A DNA stretch of 64,000 nucleotides, from NCBI RefSeq assembly GCF_033568475.1, contig NC_133122.1:72997442-73061441 (forward strand), read 5' to 3'. The stretch's first letter is position 1. Each line of letters starts with the position of its first letter. Origin of the DNA: Henckelia pumila. Its lineage: Eukaryota > Streptophyta > Magnoliopsida > Lamiales > Gesneriaceae. Positions 1 to 11,500 of this stretch are shown one piece after another. Position numbers and translations under genes: made by a program. Below the pieces are notes generated by a model. It had not been told where the DNA came from, did no database searches, and was given only the letters and a program-made list of their open reading frames with translations.

Positions 1-769
1 TGGGATTTCCTAAAATGACATAGGGATGGACATTTTTGGAAATCACTGAATTCGGATTCAGAAAAATTATCTTGACTTTAAAAGATGCAGAAATGGTTTC
101 TGTGCACATTGGTAAAATCAGTTTATCAATCGGAGTCACGATGAATTTTATATTAATTTCTAGAACAACGGGCTTGGCTTGTTGGGCTTAAGTTATGGAT
201 TGTGGGCCCTAAGGAGTTAGAGTCCTAATGCAATTATAACTTAATCTAGTCTAGAAATTATCTATAAATATATGTTCTGTGTTCAAAAATTACACAAGCT
301 TTCAGTCTAGCAATTTTCAAAAATCAGTCTATATTATTCAATAGGTTTTTCGAAAATTCCTCTGTCCCTTTTGGAGAAAATTCGACTTGTGATTTTTGTA
401 AAAAAATTACAAATCGAATTAACAGATCATATCTGTTTATTCTCTACGTAAAACTTCTGATTGATTTCTAGTGCAGTCAATCAGAGGGTTTCTGTTTTTC
501 ATTCGTGGACCTAATTCCGGAGTTAGATCGTGACTGTCATCGGTTCTCGGGATTTACAAGAAGAGCAGATTAAATTCTGTTGGAGTCCACGATCAAGCCT
601 TTTCTTGACGAGGTAAAAATTTAACTGTGTTTTTATTTTTATTTGAACAAATTTAATCGTAAAAGTTTTGATACCCATATATGGAATCGTTCCATATAAT
701 AAAATAAAATTTTAAACTTCCGCTGCACCGGGTATCTATTCTTAATTGATCTGAACATGTTTTCCAACA
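1..769 (+). repeat. 3' part of a long Copia LTR (family B), plus orientation
   Basis: This stretch matches, in reverse complement, the segment 51029-51777 of the long LTR described at 51029-52905. Both end in TTTTCCAACA, and both contain the same leader-like segment with the CCGGGTATC motif. The LTR ends at 769 with the canonical CA. Immediately after it the sequence becomes Copia pol coding DNA, so this is the right edge of an element or solo LTR inserted into the Copia element that follows. The 5' part of the LTR (about 1.1 kb) lies outside the window. GGCTA (770-774) would be the 5-bp target duplication, but its partner is not visible. Confidence 0.85.
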
Positions 770-770
770 G

Positions 771-3509
771 GCTAATCGTATGTTTCCACTTTATCTCCAC
801 AATACAGTTCATTCATGTTTGTATGCAAAATTGAAAGATGAAGCATGGTTATGGCATTTTCGATATGGGCATCTAAATTTTGGTGGATTGAGAACTCTAC
901 AACAGAAAAATATGGTGATGGGCCTTCCTCAACTTGTACCTTCTTCCCAAGTTTGTGAAGATTTTGTTGTTAGCAAACAACACCGTAATCAATTTCCTCA
1001 AGGGAAATCAATGAGAGCAAAAGAAGTTTTGGAGATAGTTCATTCCGATATTTGTGGCCCGATAAATCCAGAGTCAAATGGAGGTAAAAGGTATCTAATT
1101 ACCTTCATTGATGATTTTAGTCGGAAAACTTGGGTATATTTTCTGCAGGAAAAATCCGAAGCTTTTGTAGCCTTCAAAAACTACAAAGTGCTGGTGGAGA
1201 AAGAAGTTGGAAGAACAATAAAAGTTCTGCGCACTGATCGTGGTGGAGAATACAATTCAAATGAGTTTTCAAATTTTTGTGAGACTCATGGAATCAAGAG
1301 GCAACTAACAGCAGCTTACACGCCTCAACAAAATGGAGTATGTGAAAGGAAGAATCGCACTATAATGAATATGGTGCGAAGTCTTTTGAGAACAAGTGGA
1401 GTTCCAAAAAATTTCTGGCCCGAAGCAGTAAACTGGACAGTCCATATATTGAATAGAAGTCCCACACTTTCTGTTCAAAATATGACACCTGAGGAAGCAT
1501 GGAGTGGAAGGAAACCTGTTGTAGATCATTTCCGGATTTTTGGTTGTATTGCTTATGCCCATGTTCTAGATGTAAAGAGGACGAAGCTTGATGACAAAGG
1601 GGAAAAATATATATTTCTTGGTGTTAGTTATAAGACAAAAGCTTATAAGCTATACAATCCTAATACCAAGAAAATTGTTATTAGTCGTGATGTTGTATTT
1701 GATGAAAAAACCAGCTGGTCATGGGCTCAAAATGATGTTAAAGAAAATATTCCAGCAGATTTTGATGATGATGAGCAAGAGCAGCAGCCTATGGAGGGTG
1801 AGCAAGAAGAGGAAGCCATACCAAATGATCACATTAGTCCAGTTTTAGCTCAATCACAAAGGCCACATCGTGTTCGAAGAAGACCATGATGGATGTCTAA
1901 TTATGAGGTAACTGGACTTGACCAAAGTGATGACCCACTTACACATTTTGCTTTGTTCTCATATTGTGATCCTACCATGTTTGGAGAGGCTGTCAAAGAA
2001 GCAAAATGGAGGAAGGCTATGGATGCTGAAATTGCAGCCATCGAAAAAAATGCTACATGGCAGCTATGTGATCTACCTAAAGGTCAAAGAACAATTGGTG
2101 TAAAGTGGGTTTACAAGACAAAGCTGAAGGAAAATGGTGAGGTTGAAAAATACAAGGCACGCTTAGTCACAAAGGGCTACAAACAAGAGTTTGGTGTTGA
2201 TTACAAAGAAATATTTGCTCCGGTAGCAAGGCATGATACAATTAGAATGTTGATTGCAATGGCCGCCCAAAACTCGTGGCCTATCTTTCAATTGGATGTA
2301 AAATCGGCATTCCTCCATGGCGATTTGAAAGAAGAGGTATTTATTGATCAACCTCCCGGTTATGTGAAACTTGGTTACGAGCATAAAGTGTATAAATTAA
2401 AAAAGGCTCTATATGGGTTAAAACAAGCTCCACGAGCTTGGTATAACCGTAAAGAAACTTATTTTTTGGATCAAGGATTTCAAAAATGTCCTTATGAATA
2501 TACACTTTTCATTAAGTTTGAAGATAGTGGGAAGATGCTCGTAATTTGTTTGTATGTAGATGATTTAATCTACACTGGAAATGATACATCCATGTTTGGA
2601 AGTTTTAAAAATTCCATGATGAATGAATTTGATATGTCTGATCTTGGAATTATGCATTACTTTCTTGGCATTGAAGTGGTGCAATCTTCTGCTGAAATTT
2701 TTATTTCTCAAAAGAAGTATGTGCAAGATATCTTGAACAGGTTTCAGATGAAAGATTGCAACCTAGCAAGTACTCCATCTAAGTTTGGGGTGAAGTTAAA
2801 GAATGATTATGAAGGAGAAAAGGTTGATGACACTCTTTACAAATAGATAGTGGGGAGTTTAATGTACTTGACAGCTACAAGACCAGACATAATGCATGCT
2901 GTCAGTATGATTAGCAGATACATGGATTGTCCTACCTAGATTCATCTCTTGGCCGCAAAAAGAATTCTTCATTATTTGCAAGGAACCAAGGAGTATGGAT
3001 TGTTCTACAAGACTGGAGAAAAATCACATCTTCTTGGCTTTACAGATAGTGATTATGCAGGAGACTTAGATGATCGAGAAAGTACATCTGGGTATGTTTT
3101 CATGTTAGGAACAGGGCCTGTTTCATGGTCATCAAAGAAGCAACCTATTGTCACATTATCATCTACAAAAGCTGAATTTGTTGTTGCTACATCCTGTGCT
3201 TGTCAAGCCATTTGGTTAAAGAAAATCATCAAAGAGCTGAATTTCAAGGAAGATGGACCTACACAGATTTTTTGTGACAACACTTCAGCAATAAAGCTCT
3301 CAAAAAATCCAGTGTTACATGGCCGAAGTAAACATATTGATGTGAAAAATCATTTCCTGAGGAATCTCACAAATGAAGGTGTCATTAACCTTGTTTACTG
3401 TAGGAGTGAAGACCAAATTGCTGACATTTTAACAAAATCTCTAAAGGTTCCTGTTTTTCAGAAGCTGAGGAATCTACTTGGTGTTTGCACAAGGAGCTTC
3501 AAAGTTTGA
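771..3509 (+). pseudogene. Copia A1 pol polyprotein (integrase-RT-RNase H), broken by three stops
   Basis: One reading frame runs from 771 to the stop at 3507-3509. In order it shows the GAG-pre-integrase motif LWHFRYGHLNF (about 849), and the integrase core with DICGP, TFIDDFSRKTWVYF, RTDRGGEY and QNGVCERKNRT (about 1036-1360). The RT follows with LDVKSAFLHGD and the catalytic YVDDLIYTGND (about 2551), then RNase H with FTDSDYAGD and STSGYVF (about 3040-3100). In-frame stops interrupt it at 1887-1889 (TGA), 2844-2846 (TAG) and 2937-2939 (TAG). Reading resumes in the same frame after each, so there is no frameshift. Integrase and RT catalytic residues remain. Gag and protease are missing because the upstream half lies beyond the inserted LTR. 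The protein would copy and integrate the element from cytoplasmic virus-like particles; this copy cannot make it whole. Confidence 0.9.
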
Positions 3510-3540
3510 CTTGTTTTTTTTAAACTGATTGTGGTCATCA

Positions 3541-3555
3541 GTTTAAGGGAGTGAA
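3541..3555 (+). other. Polypurine tract of Copia A1
   Basis: The purine-rich run ending AAGGGAGTGAA lies directly before the TG that opens the 3' LTR. In LTR retrotransposons this run primes plus-strand DNA synthesis. Its place between the pol stop and the LTR fits. Confidence 0.75.
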
Positions 3556-3817
3556 TGTTGATAGTTTTATTTAGTTTACATATGAGTCTTTGTTTTACTT
3601 AGTCAAAGAAGTTAGTAATTAGTGGATTGTGCATTAGCAGTTAGTGGGTTAGTGTTTATTTTTCCTTCAACGTTCAGTTATGTATTAGTATATATAGGCT
3701 ATTTGTTTATCAATTAATGTAGTGTGAATTTAAGCTCATCTCCTCTGTTTCTTTACTGTTTTTTCAACTTCCTTATATTAGTAAATCTTTCTTCATTCTT
3801 TTAAGTTATCATCAACA
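3556..3817 (+). repeat. 3' LTR of Copia A1 (262 bp)
   Basis: The repeat opens with TGTTGAT and closes with ATCAACA, a perfect 7-bp terminal inverted pair as expected for an LTR. It holds a TATA-like segment (TATATATAGG near 3691). The 5' LTR partner is outside the window, so LTR divergence cannot be measured. Confidence 0.8.
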
Positions 3818-4490
3818 CCAAGTTTAGAATTGTTATAAAAGGATTATATGCGTCAACACGGACATCTCATGCAACAATGCGCCTAGAAGTTTAGTTAAAG
3901 ATGGTTTAATATAATTTGAAAGATAAAAGTTTTTAATGCTATTTGAAAATCTTTTTTATTTGAGGAAGTCCGACAACTCTGCTTAGTCAGTGCTCCAACC
4001 TTACTTTCAGATTTCCCGACATTTCGGACAAAAAAAAAAGAAGAAATGGCAGTCAGATCAACATGAACATTTTGAGTTATCAAATGATTACAGTATCTGA
4101 TCGAATGGTAATTTTGAGTTTAGTACTATATTGATTTAAAATGACATGTTATGATTGAGAATGATTTAATTAGATGATCAAATGGTAGTTTTGAGTTAGT
4201 ATAATTTTTATTATTTTTTGAAGTTGCGTCGTGATTAAATCTTTCTCGCCTTTAAATTTCTATATCATTTTTTGTTCTTTGTTGTAGTGGATACAAGTGG
4301 ATGAAAATCTATGCTGAAACGAGTGTTCCAATTTAATTTATATAGATTTGTTCATACTATTTTATAGTGTAGATTGAATTAAAATTAGAGTTTTGATTGA
4401 TTTGTAATATTGAAAAATGTATATTAAATTTAATTTTGGAAATTTTAAATCTTGATTTATTTATAATATTGAAAATTTGTATATTAAATA
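3818..4490. other. AT-rich intergenic DNA, nothing recognised
   Basis: No coding similarity, terminal repeats or RNA signatures were seen. The short ORFs here are AT-rich and look random. Confidence 0.6.
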
Positions 4491-4504
4491 TTTTTTGTTT
4501 TTTA

Positions 4505-4734
4505 TTTGAGAAACGACAACGGATTTTATCCATTGTCTTTGTCATTTTAAAACTGTTGTATTTTTTGGCGTTTTTAAAAGTCCGCTAATAGACAACAGAT
4601 AAATCCGTTGTCGTTGAGAGAAAAGACAAAGAATCGTTGGGCGCGCTTTCAACAACATCGAAAAGTACAACAGTTTTCTGCAGCCTACGACAACGGATAA
4701 AATCCGTTGTCTTTAGCCATTTTTCTTGTAGTGT
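4505..4734. mobile_element. CACTA-like terminus with subterminal repeats
   Basis: The right edge reads TTTTTCTTGTAGTG (4721-4734), the complement of the CACTACAAGAAAAA terminus typical of plant CACTA (En/Spm) elements. Inside it are three related palindromic motifs of the GACAACGG...CCGTTGTC type, near 4514, 4591 and 4690. Such repeats behave as transposase-binding sites in this superfamily. The left terminus was not found, so its length is unknown. It adjoins, and probably interrupts, a Copia gag fragment. Confidence 0.6.
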
Positions 4735-5449
4735 ATACATGGACGGCGGTCGTTTCCAGCCGATCTGGCAAAAGTATTGGCGATGATCGGAATAGTTATC
4801 TGGGAATCCCGACGAGAAGCAAGATGAGCTTCATGGTTGAGGAGCTTATCATGTAGTTCCTCAAACGAGATTGCAGTATCTCGGGCTTGAATGGCATGGG
4901 CAAGTTCTTTATAGTCATCATCCAGGCCATGAAGAACTATGATAGTGAGATCTTCAATATCCATAGGAGAGTTCATGAGAGCCAGTTCATCAGCTTTGGA
5001 TTTGATGAACTACATGAATTCGGTGATGGACTGAGAGCCCTTGACTAGATTGCGCAGTTTCTTTTTTAACTGGGTTATGCGACCACGAGAGGGCTTGCCA
5101 TAGGTGAGGGCAAGGGTGTTCCAAGGGTCTGCTGATGTGGTGGCAGTAGCAATAAACGGAATCAAATAAGAATATAGGAAGTCAATGAGAATATTATCAG
5201 TTGATCCTGGCAAATCCAGGCGGTGTACGCAGGATTCAACGTTTGAGTGGTGGCGATTGTGAAGAATTTTGCTGAACAAGGATGAGAAACATCAACAAAA
5301 CCAAACATATCATGACCAGTAAGGAGGGTCATGAACTACAGACTCCATGAGAGAAAGTTTTAGGAGGTGAGCTTGAAAGGCGCATGAGCTGCAACATTGA
5401 AGGAGATCGGAGTATCAGGGGTAGCGACTGGAGTGGTGGTGGCGGCCAT
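4735..5449 (-). pseudogene. Copia gag fragment (UBN2-type)
   Basis: Two minus-strand blocks carry hallmarks of a Copia gag. One contains ATATTSADPWNTL, SRGRITQLKKKL and GSQSITEFM (about 5279-5010). The other contains MDIEDLTIIVLHGLDDDY and FEELHDKLLNHEAHL (about 4976-4790). A plausible start codon is at 5447-5449. Frame breaks separate the blocks. Pol is absent: the sequence stops at the CACTA-like terminus at 4734. A degenerate primer-binding-site complement (CTTCTGATACTATG, 5513-5526) just upstream of the start supports a retrotransposon 5' end lying to the right. Confidence 0.75.
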
Positions 5450-5512
5450 AGAAACGGCGGCATCGACTAGTTGGTGTATTAGGGTTAGGGTTTTAGTGGC
5501 GTATGCCAGAGA

Positions 5513-6590
5513 CTTCTGATACTATGTAAAAACTGATGGAAAATATAATTTTTATATATTTCCATGAAGAAATACAAGACGTATTTATATACAACTAGAA
5601 ACCTATGAAGAATAAAAGAAAATACAATATATAAAATATAAAAAAGATAATATATAATATATTCTAAGATATAGAATATATTTCAATAGATTGTACTTAT
5701 CTTCAAAACTATCTAATCTCAAAATGTATGTAGAGAACACATATTTGTAATATGGTAGCCAAAAAAGTGCATAAAAAGAAGGTACTATGGTATTTCTTAC
5801 TCTGTTTCTCGGCAATGACGGCTTCAACTTCGATTTTTATTTTTGGTTTGGGAATGGAGTTTGATTATACTAAAATTTTATCTCGGATTCGGTCTGGTAG
5901 AGTGGATCTCTAAATATTCAACAATAAGGGTCGGGTTGGGCAAACATAGTTTTCCACAGACAAAAATAGGGTTAGGGGGTGCCGAAGGTATGTTCGGCGT
6001 GACCCCTCTGATGCCTAAGTCAGTGCTCAGAAGACAAATAGCGTAATAAAATTGAGAGAGCAAGAGAATATGAGTAAGTGAATGTGTGAGAAAAAGTGAA
6101 TGTGTAAAACCATAAGAAATACCTGATATTTATAGGCGCATGAGGGGTCGTTATCTCGTAGGAGTAGAATTCTTATTGGAGTATAGTTCTATATGATGTA
6201 GGAGACTGATACCGATAGGACTCTATTGCCATGGCGGCTAGAATTTCGAGCCATCCGGATAATCTAATCGTAATTTTGAGTTTATCGGGATCTTCTTTAT
6301 CTTTTCGAGATCTTCCAAGCGTATCTGACATTATTGCGTTCTTATTGACACTTATCCTGCTGGGCTCAGGTCGGGCTTCTTCCCTAGCTTCCCAGACAAG
6401 GCTTGGCCTAATGGGCTCAGCAGCTTGCTCTCTCACATATAATCTTTACTTTTTTTATTGGTTGGGCTTTTATCCAGCTTGGGCTTTCACATATAATATA
6501 ACTTAGTGGATTTTGGAGGTACTTTCCCAAGTATAGGCTGTCGGGTTCTGGAGGGACCAGACTCATATATTTTTAGAGGCATCAGAGTCA
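5513..6590. other. Probable decayed LTR and leader remnants
   Basis: From 5513 there is a degenerate tRNA-Met primer-site complement, then AT-rich sequence that could be the LTR of the gag fragment to the left. At about 5840-6590 the base composition rises and the text resembles retrotransposon LTR or leader sequence. I found no coding domain, and clear LTR borders could not be set. Treat this as unclassified repeat DNA. Confidence 0.3.
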
Positions 6591-7014
6591 AAGAAGTTCT
6601 ATTTCCTTAGACCAAAACACAAGAACAATGTTAGTAGTTGAAGATATGATAGAAGAAGGCGACGATTCCTTTGCTACAAACATTGACAGATCTGGATATG
6701 CGTGTAATAGTGATGCACTATCTTGTTTAGCTGTCAAAATTAGTCCCTGCATTGAGCTAGATAATCCATTTATAGGGGTAGTTTGATCAAAAAATTTGTC
6801 GTTCTCAGAATAATGTTTTTCGAATGAATAAACCTAGTGGGTGGTCAATGTGTCATGGGCACCTGTCAATGTTGCATGCTGTATATTTTTTATTATATCT
6901 TTGTTTGATTGAATTTTGTTCTTGTAAATGCCCTCAAGTGATAAAGCTGGGATTTAATTTAGAACATGAGGATAAAGTTGTGAAGCTTCTTCTCCATTTT
7001 TATCGATCTCAACG

Positions 7015-7053
<39 letters not shown>

Positions 7054-7288
7054 AAATCTTAGGATCCAAAAATTCATGTCACAGCGATGGTGTGCTGCAG
7101 CCCCTTATGAGAAGTGAATGCAAGGATTTTTTGGAGGTTTCAGCAATTCTTCCGTGAGTTTTACTTTTTTTTATTTCATCTTTCTAGGAATTGGAGGCAA
7201 ATAAATAGAGCATGGTCAGTCAGTGGTGACGTGAAGACGAATCCTTGTGTAAGCTTTAAATAATCTGAACACTTGCAAAAATTAACAG
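6591..7288. other. Unassigned stretch with a TA microsatellite (7016-7050)
   Basis: It contains an open frame at 6824-7117 with no recognised domain; its end is encoded by the (TA)n repeat at 7016-7050. It lies directly upstream of the CBL-like exons and may include decayed upstream exons of that gene, but I could not recognise EF-hand sequence in it. Confidence 0.4.
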
Positions 7289-7576
7289 CTGAGAGAGATG
7301 GTGTTGGCAGTATTACAAGAATCGGACCTCGTATTATCAGAGGATTTCATTGAACTAATTGTGGATAAGATCTACTAATTTAGCTTCTGCATTTTCTTGA
7401 TCTCTCAATTGAATGTCCAGATTTTCACTCCATTAATCTTTTTTTTTTCCTTTTATAATTAGACATTCTCTGAGGCGGATACAAAAGGCGATGGAAGGAT
7501 AGATGAAGATGAATGAAAGGAATTTGTCTCCAAAAATCCAACTCTCATCAAGAACATGACTCTTCCTCATCTCAAG
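7289..7576 (+). pseudogene. Calcineurin B-like (CBL4/SOS3-type) gene fragment, two exons
   Basis: Two exon-like blocks encode the C-terminal part of a plant calcineurin B-like calcium sensor. Block 1 (about 7289-7369, after an acceptor AG) contains REMVLAVLQESDLVLSEDF. Block 2 (7463 to about 7575) contains the EF-hand loop ADTKGDGRIDEDE followed by FVSKNPTLIKNMTLPHLK. The block edges coincide with conserved CBL exon borders, and the intron is still present, so this is a genomic relic and not a processed copy. CBL proteins bind calcium and activate CIPK kinases. In CBL4/SOS3 this controls the SOS1 sodium exporter at the plasma membrane. Here the donor after block 1 reads AT instead of GT (7370-7371), and the tryptophan after DEDE is replaced by TGA (7514-7516). 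EF-hands 1-2 and the N-terminal myristoylation region are not recognised nearby. Confidence 0.72.
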
Positions 7577-7916
7577 TATATACATCTTCTTAACCCAAAA
7601 AATTAATGTTCTTTTCAGAGATATGACAATAGAATTTCCTATAATGGGTACTCATAATGTTTTTGCCCCTTTATTTTGGTACTTCCAAAGTTTTAAAATT
7701 TGTTCATTTATGTTTACCTTGTTGGTTCTTCATGGGAGTGCTTATCTCCAAAATTGACTTCTGGAATTATCTTTCTTGATTTACATCTATGAACAAACAA
7801 TTGAAGAGCTACTCGGATTCCCCTTCAAGACATTATGGGTGATGCAAAAACCGATTCTTTGATGTGTTCATTGAATTTAATATACTAATTACTTAGTTCC
7901 TTGAATATTTATATTT
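7577..7916. other. Intergenic, no further CBL exon recognised
   Basis: The last CBL exon would be expected here, but I could not identify it. TATTT at 7912-7916 is the candidate 5-bp target site of the Copia element that starts at 7917. Confidence 0.45.
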
Positions 7917-8564
7917 TGTTGGAATTCAAACACATTTTGGATTCAACAATTCAAAATTCAACCATGGTGGCTACCAAACTTGATGCCATTCACACCATGC
8001 AGGTTTCACACTTCAACAACCCCAAACATTTGCCTATAAATAGCCTCATTTGCATTGATTCAAAATCATCCCAAGAAATCCCAAAAACACAAGAAATATA
8101 GAGTGTTTTTGTAGCCTAGTCATTTAGATAAATTTTAGTATGCTATGTGGTTGCGGCGATGTCCGATCTTCCACATCAAAAAGAATTTTCTACGTGATTA
8201 GATTTGTGTGAGTTCCACTTGTAAAGTGAGATCGAGTGTGTCATCCAAAAATCGTTGTTCTTGAAGTTCTTGGTATCCCCTAAGTTGTTCTAGGAAACGT
8301 TGTTGTTATCTCCTATTATTGTAGGAATGTGTTGTACCCATTATTGATATAGTGAAGATTTTCTTGGTGGACTTCGGTCCCATGGTTTTTCCCTAATTTG
8401 GGTTTTTCACGTAAAAATCCTTGTGTCGTTCTTATTCGTTCATATTATCTTGATTGATATTGATATCATGGAAACACTTTGATCCGATAGTATCACTGAA
8501 GGGGAAAAGAATCAAAAGCTTCTGCTATATAAAAGTCAATTAATTTTGGCTATCTTTCCCAACA
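7917..8564 (+). repeat. 5' LTR of Copia C (648 bp)
   Basis: It starts TGTTGGAATTC and ends TTTCCCAACA, followed by two bases and the primer site. Its first 410 bp or so align closely with 12526-12939. It contains TATAAATAGCC near 8035, a good TATA box for the element's own transcript. Confidence 0.9.
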
Positions 8565-8566
8565 AG

Positions 8567-8580
8567 TGGTATCAGAGCCA
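8567..8580 (+). other. Primer-binding site (tRNA-iMet) of Copia C
   Basis: TGGTATCAGAGCCA is complementary to the 3' end of plant initiator methionine tRNA. It lies 2 bp after the LTR, where minus-strand cDNA synthesis starts. Confidence 0.92.
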
Positions 8581-8586
8581 CGTTCA

Positions 8587-11500
8587 ATGGAGGAGCCCCT
8601 TGGAGGGATGTTCAAACTGAACGGGTCAAACTATTCCATATGGAAGGCAAGCATGCTGGATCTGCTATATTGCAAAGATTTGTACTTGCCATTGAGTGGT
8701 GATGAAGCCAAGCCAGAAAATCAATCAAATGAAGAATGGATTATACTACATCGAAAAACTGTCGGTTACATACGAAGTTTTATCGAACATAGTATCTTCC
8801 ATAACTTTGAAAACGAAGATAAAGCCGATGCTTTGTGGAGAAAAATTGAAGCTATGTTTGAGAGAAAGAATGCCTTGAACAAAGCCTCAATTATCAGAAG
8901 TATCGCACGACTTAGATACAAAGAAGGTGCAAATATGATGGAGCACCTAAATACTTATCAGGGTTTAATCAACAAATCTACCACCATGAAGATTGCCCTA
9001 GATGATGAAGTTACAGCCTTGTTACTACTGAGCTCTTTGCCAGACAGTTGGGATACTCTCGTGGTATCGCTCAATAATTCTGCTCTTGATGAAAAAATGA
9101 CATTACAAACAGTCAAAGATTGCCTTCTCACTGAAGAGTCTAGAAGAAAAGAGCAAGAATATAACTCTGAAACCAAGGCATTGGTCACAGAAACGGTTGA
9201 TAATCAAGGACGAAGTTACACCAGAGGTCCTCAAAAAGGAAGAGACAAATCCAGGGGGAAGTATAAGACCAGAAAAGAATTCAAGTGTCATTATTGTGGA
9301 GGTCCAAACCATTACGAAAGAGAATGCAGGAAAAAGAAGAGAGATCAAAGGAATGGTACAAAGTCAGAAGAGAAAGACACAGCTGCAGTTACATCTGATG
9401 GAGATATTATCATTCTTGGTGATGAAGCATGTTTCAACGTATCATACCAACAAACTGATTGGATTATTGATTCTGGAGCTTCATATCATATCACTCCACA
9501 CAGAGATATGTTTGCGTCCTACTCAAGTGGAAACTTTGGAAAAGTTAGAATGGTCAATCAAGGTATGACAGAAGTCATTGGTATGGGGAGCATTGTCTTG
9601 GAGACAGATACAGGATCTCGTCTCACTCTCAAAGAAGTTCGCCATGTTTCAGATATTCGACTTAATATCATTTCTGCTGGAAAGCTTGATGATAAAGGTT
9701 GTGTCAGTCACTTTGGAGAAGGAAAATGGAAACTCATCAAAGGTTCTCTCATTATCGCTAAATGTGTGAAGCAGAACTCTCTCTATCTGATGCATGCAAA
9801 GGTATCCAGTGGAGAGGTTACTGTATCTACGAAGAATTCCACCATTGAATTATGGCACAAGAGACTTGGACATATAAGCAAAAAAGGAATGGAAACTTTG
9901 GCTAGAAAGAAACTCCTACCTGAAGTATCTGGTATGCACTTGAAAACATGTGTTGATTGTTTAGTTGGAAAACAACACAGAGTTGCATTTCAAATTTTTT
10001 CTCCATCTAGAAAAACTCAATGTTTGGATTTAGTGCACACAGATTTGTGTTACATGAAAGACAAAACTCTCGGCGATGCTCTTTATTTCGTGACCTTTAT
10101 TGATGATTTCTCCCGAAAGGTCTGGTGCTTTACGTTAAAATCTAAAGATCATGTTCTTGAGATCTTTAAGAATTTTCACGCAAAAGTTGAAAAAGAAACT
10201 GGAATGAAGTTGAAATTTGTTTGCGCAGACAATGATGGCGAATACAGGGGTCCATTTGAGCAATATTGCTCAACTCATGGAATCAGGCTTGAGAAAAGTT
10301 TTCCAAAAACACCACAGCACAATGGTGTGGCTGAAAGAATGAACAGAACAATTTGTGAGATGATAAAGTGCATGCTATCTCAGTCCAGATTGCCCAATTC
10401 CTTTTGGGGTGAAGCTATGAGAACTGCAATTGATTTGATCAACCTTTCTCCATTAGCTCCGTTAGATGGTGATGTTTCTGATAGAGTTTGGTTTGGGAAA
10501 GATGTCTCATACAAACACTTAAGAGTGTTTGGATGCAGAGCCTTTGTTCATATTCCAAAAGATGAAAGATACAAGCTTGATAATATATCCAAAAAGTGCA
10601 TATTTTTGGGTTATGGCCATGAAAAGTTCGGATATCGACTATGGGATCCAGTAAATCAAAAGATTGTTAGAAGCCGAGATGTTGTATTTCTTGAAGATGA
10701 GATTGGTTGTGATTTTGAACACAATAAAGAATCACAACAATCTAATTCAGAAATCCCAGTCAATCTAGATCCAGTTCGTTCACCCATAGTTCGTGATCAT
10801 GGGGGAGATATGCAGAGTGATCATGAAGATTTAGTTGAACCAGATGATGCTCAAGACAACTCTTTAGATTCAGCTTCTGAAACAGGGATTAGAAGGTCAA
10901 CCAGACAAAGAATACCTTCTACAAGATACATTCCACATGAATATGTGATGCTCACTGATGGAGGAGAAACAGAAAGTTTTAAAGAAGCTGTATCAAATGC
11001 CCAAAAAGATAAGTGGATCAAAGCGATGAAAGATGAGATGCAATCGCTTCATGACAATCATACCTATGGATTGGTAAATCTACCAAAAGGTAAGAGAGCA
11101 CTTAAAAATAAATGGGTTTACAGGTTGAAGACTGAAGAAAATGGATCACGACTGAGGTACAAAGCGAGGCTGGTCGTAAAAGGTTTCAACCAAAAGAAAG
11201 GTGTTGATTTTGATGAAATTTTCTCACCAATGTTGAATATGTCTTCTATCAGTGTTGTTCTTGGACTTGCTGCTAGTTTGGATTTGGAGATAGAACAACT
11301 TGATGTCAAGACCGCATTTCTTCATGGTGATCTAGATGAAGAAATATATATGGATCAGCCAAGAAAACATGGTCTGTCGGTTGAACAAAAGCTTGTATGG
11401 ATTGAAGCAAGCCCCAAGGCAGTGGTACAAAAAGTTCGATTCATTCATGATGAGTCACGGGTACAGGAGAACCAGTTATGATCACTGCGTATTTCTTAAG

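Larger units (their letters stand above)
770..3817 (+). mobile_element. Ty1/copia element A1, 3' portion
   Basis: This is the right half of a Ty1/copia retrotransposon. It starts inside pol, just upstream of the GAG-pre-integrase region, because its 5' half is separated by the LTR insertion ending at 769. The order GAG-pre-integrase, integrase, reverse transcriptase, RNase H (integrase before RT) identifies Copia. It ends with a polypurine tract and a 262-bp LTR. A second member of the same family lies at about 47205-51028. Confidence 0.9.

Noticed and set aside
6824..7117. 97-codon ORF upstream of the CBL exons as an N-terminal CBL exon
   Set aside because: No EF-hand or myristoylation motif is recognisable, and its end is encoded by a TA microsatellite.
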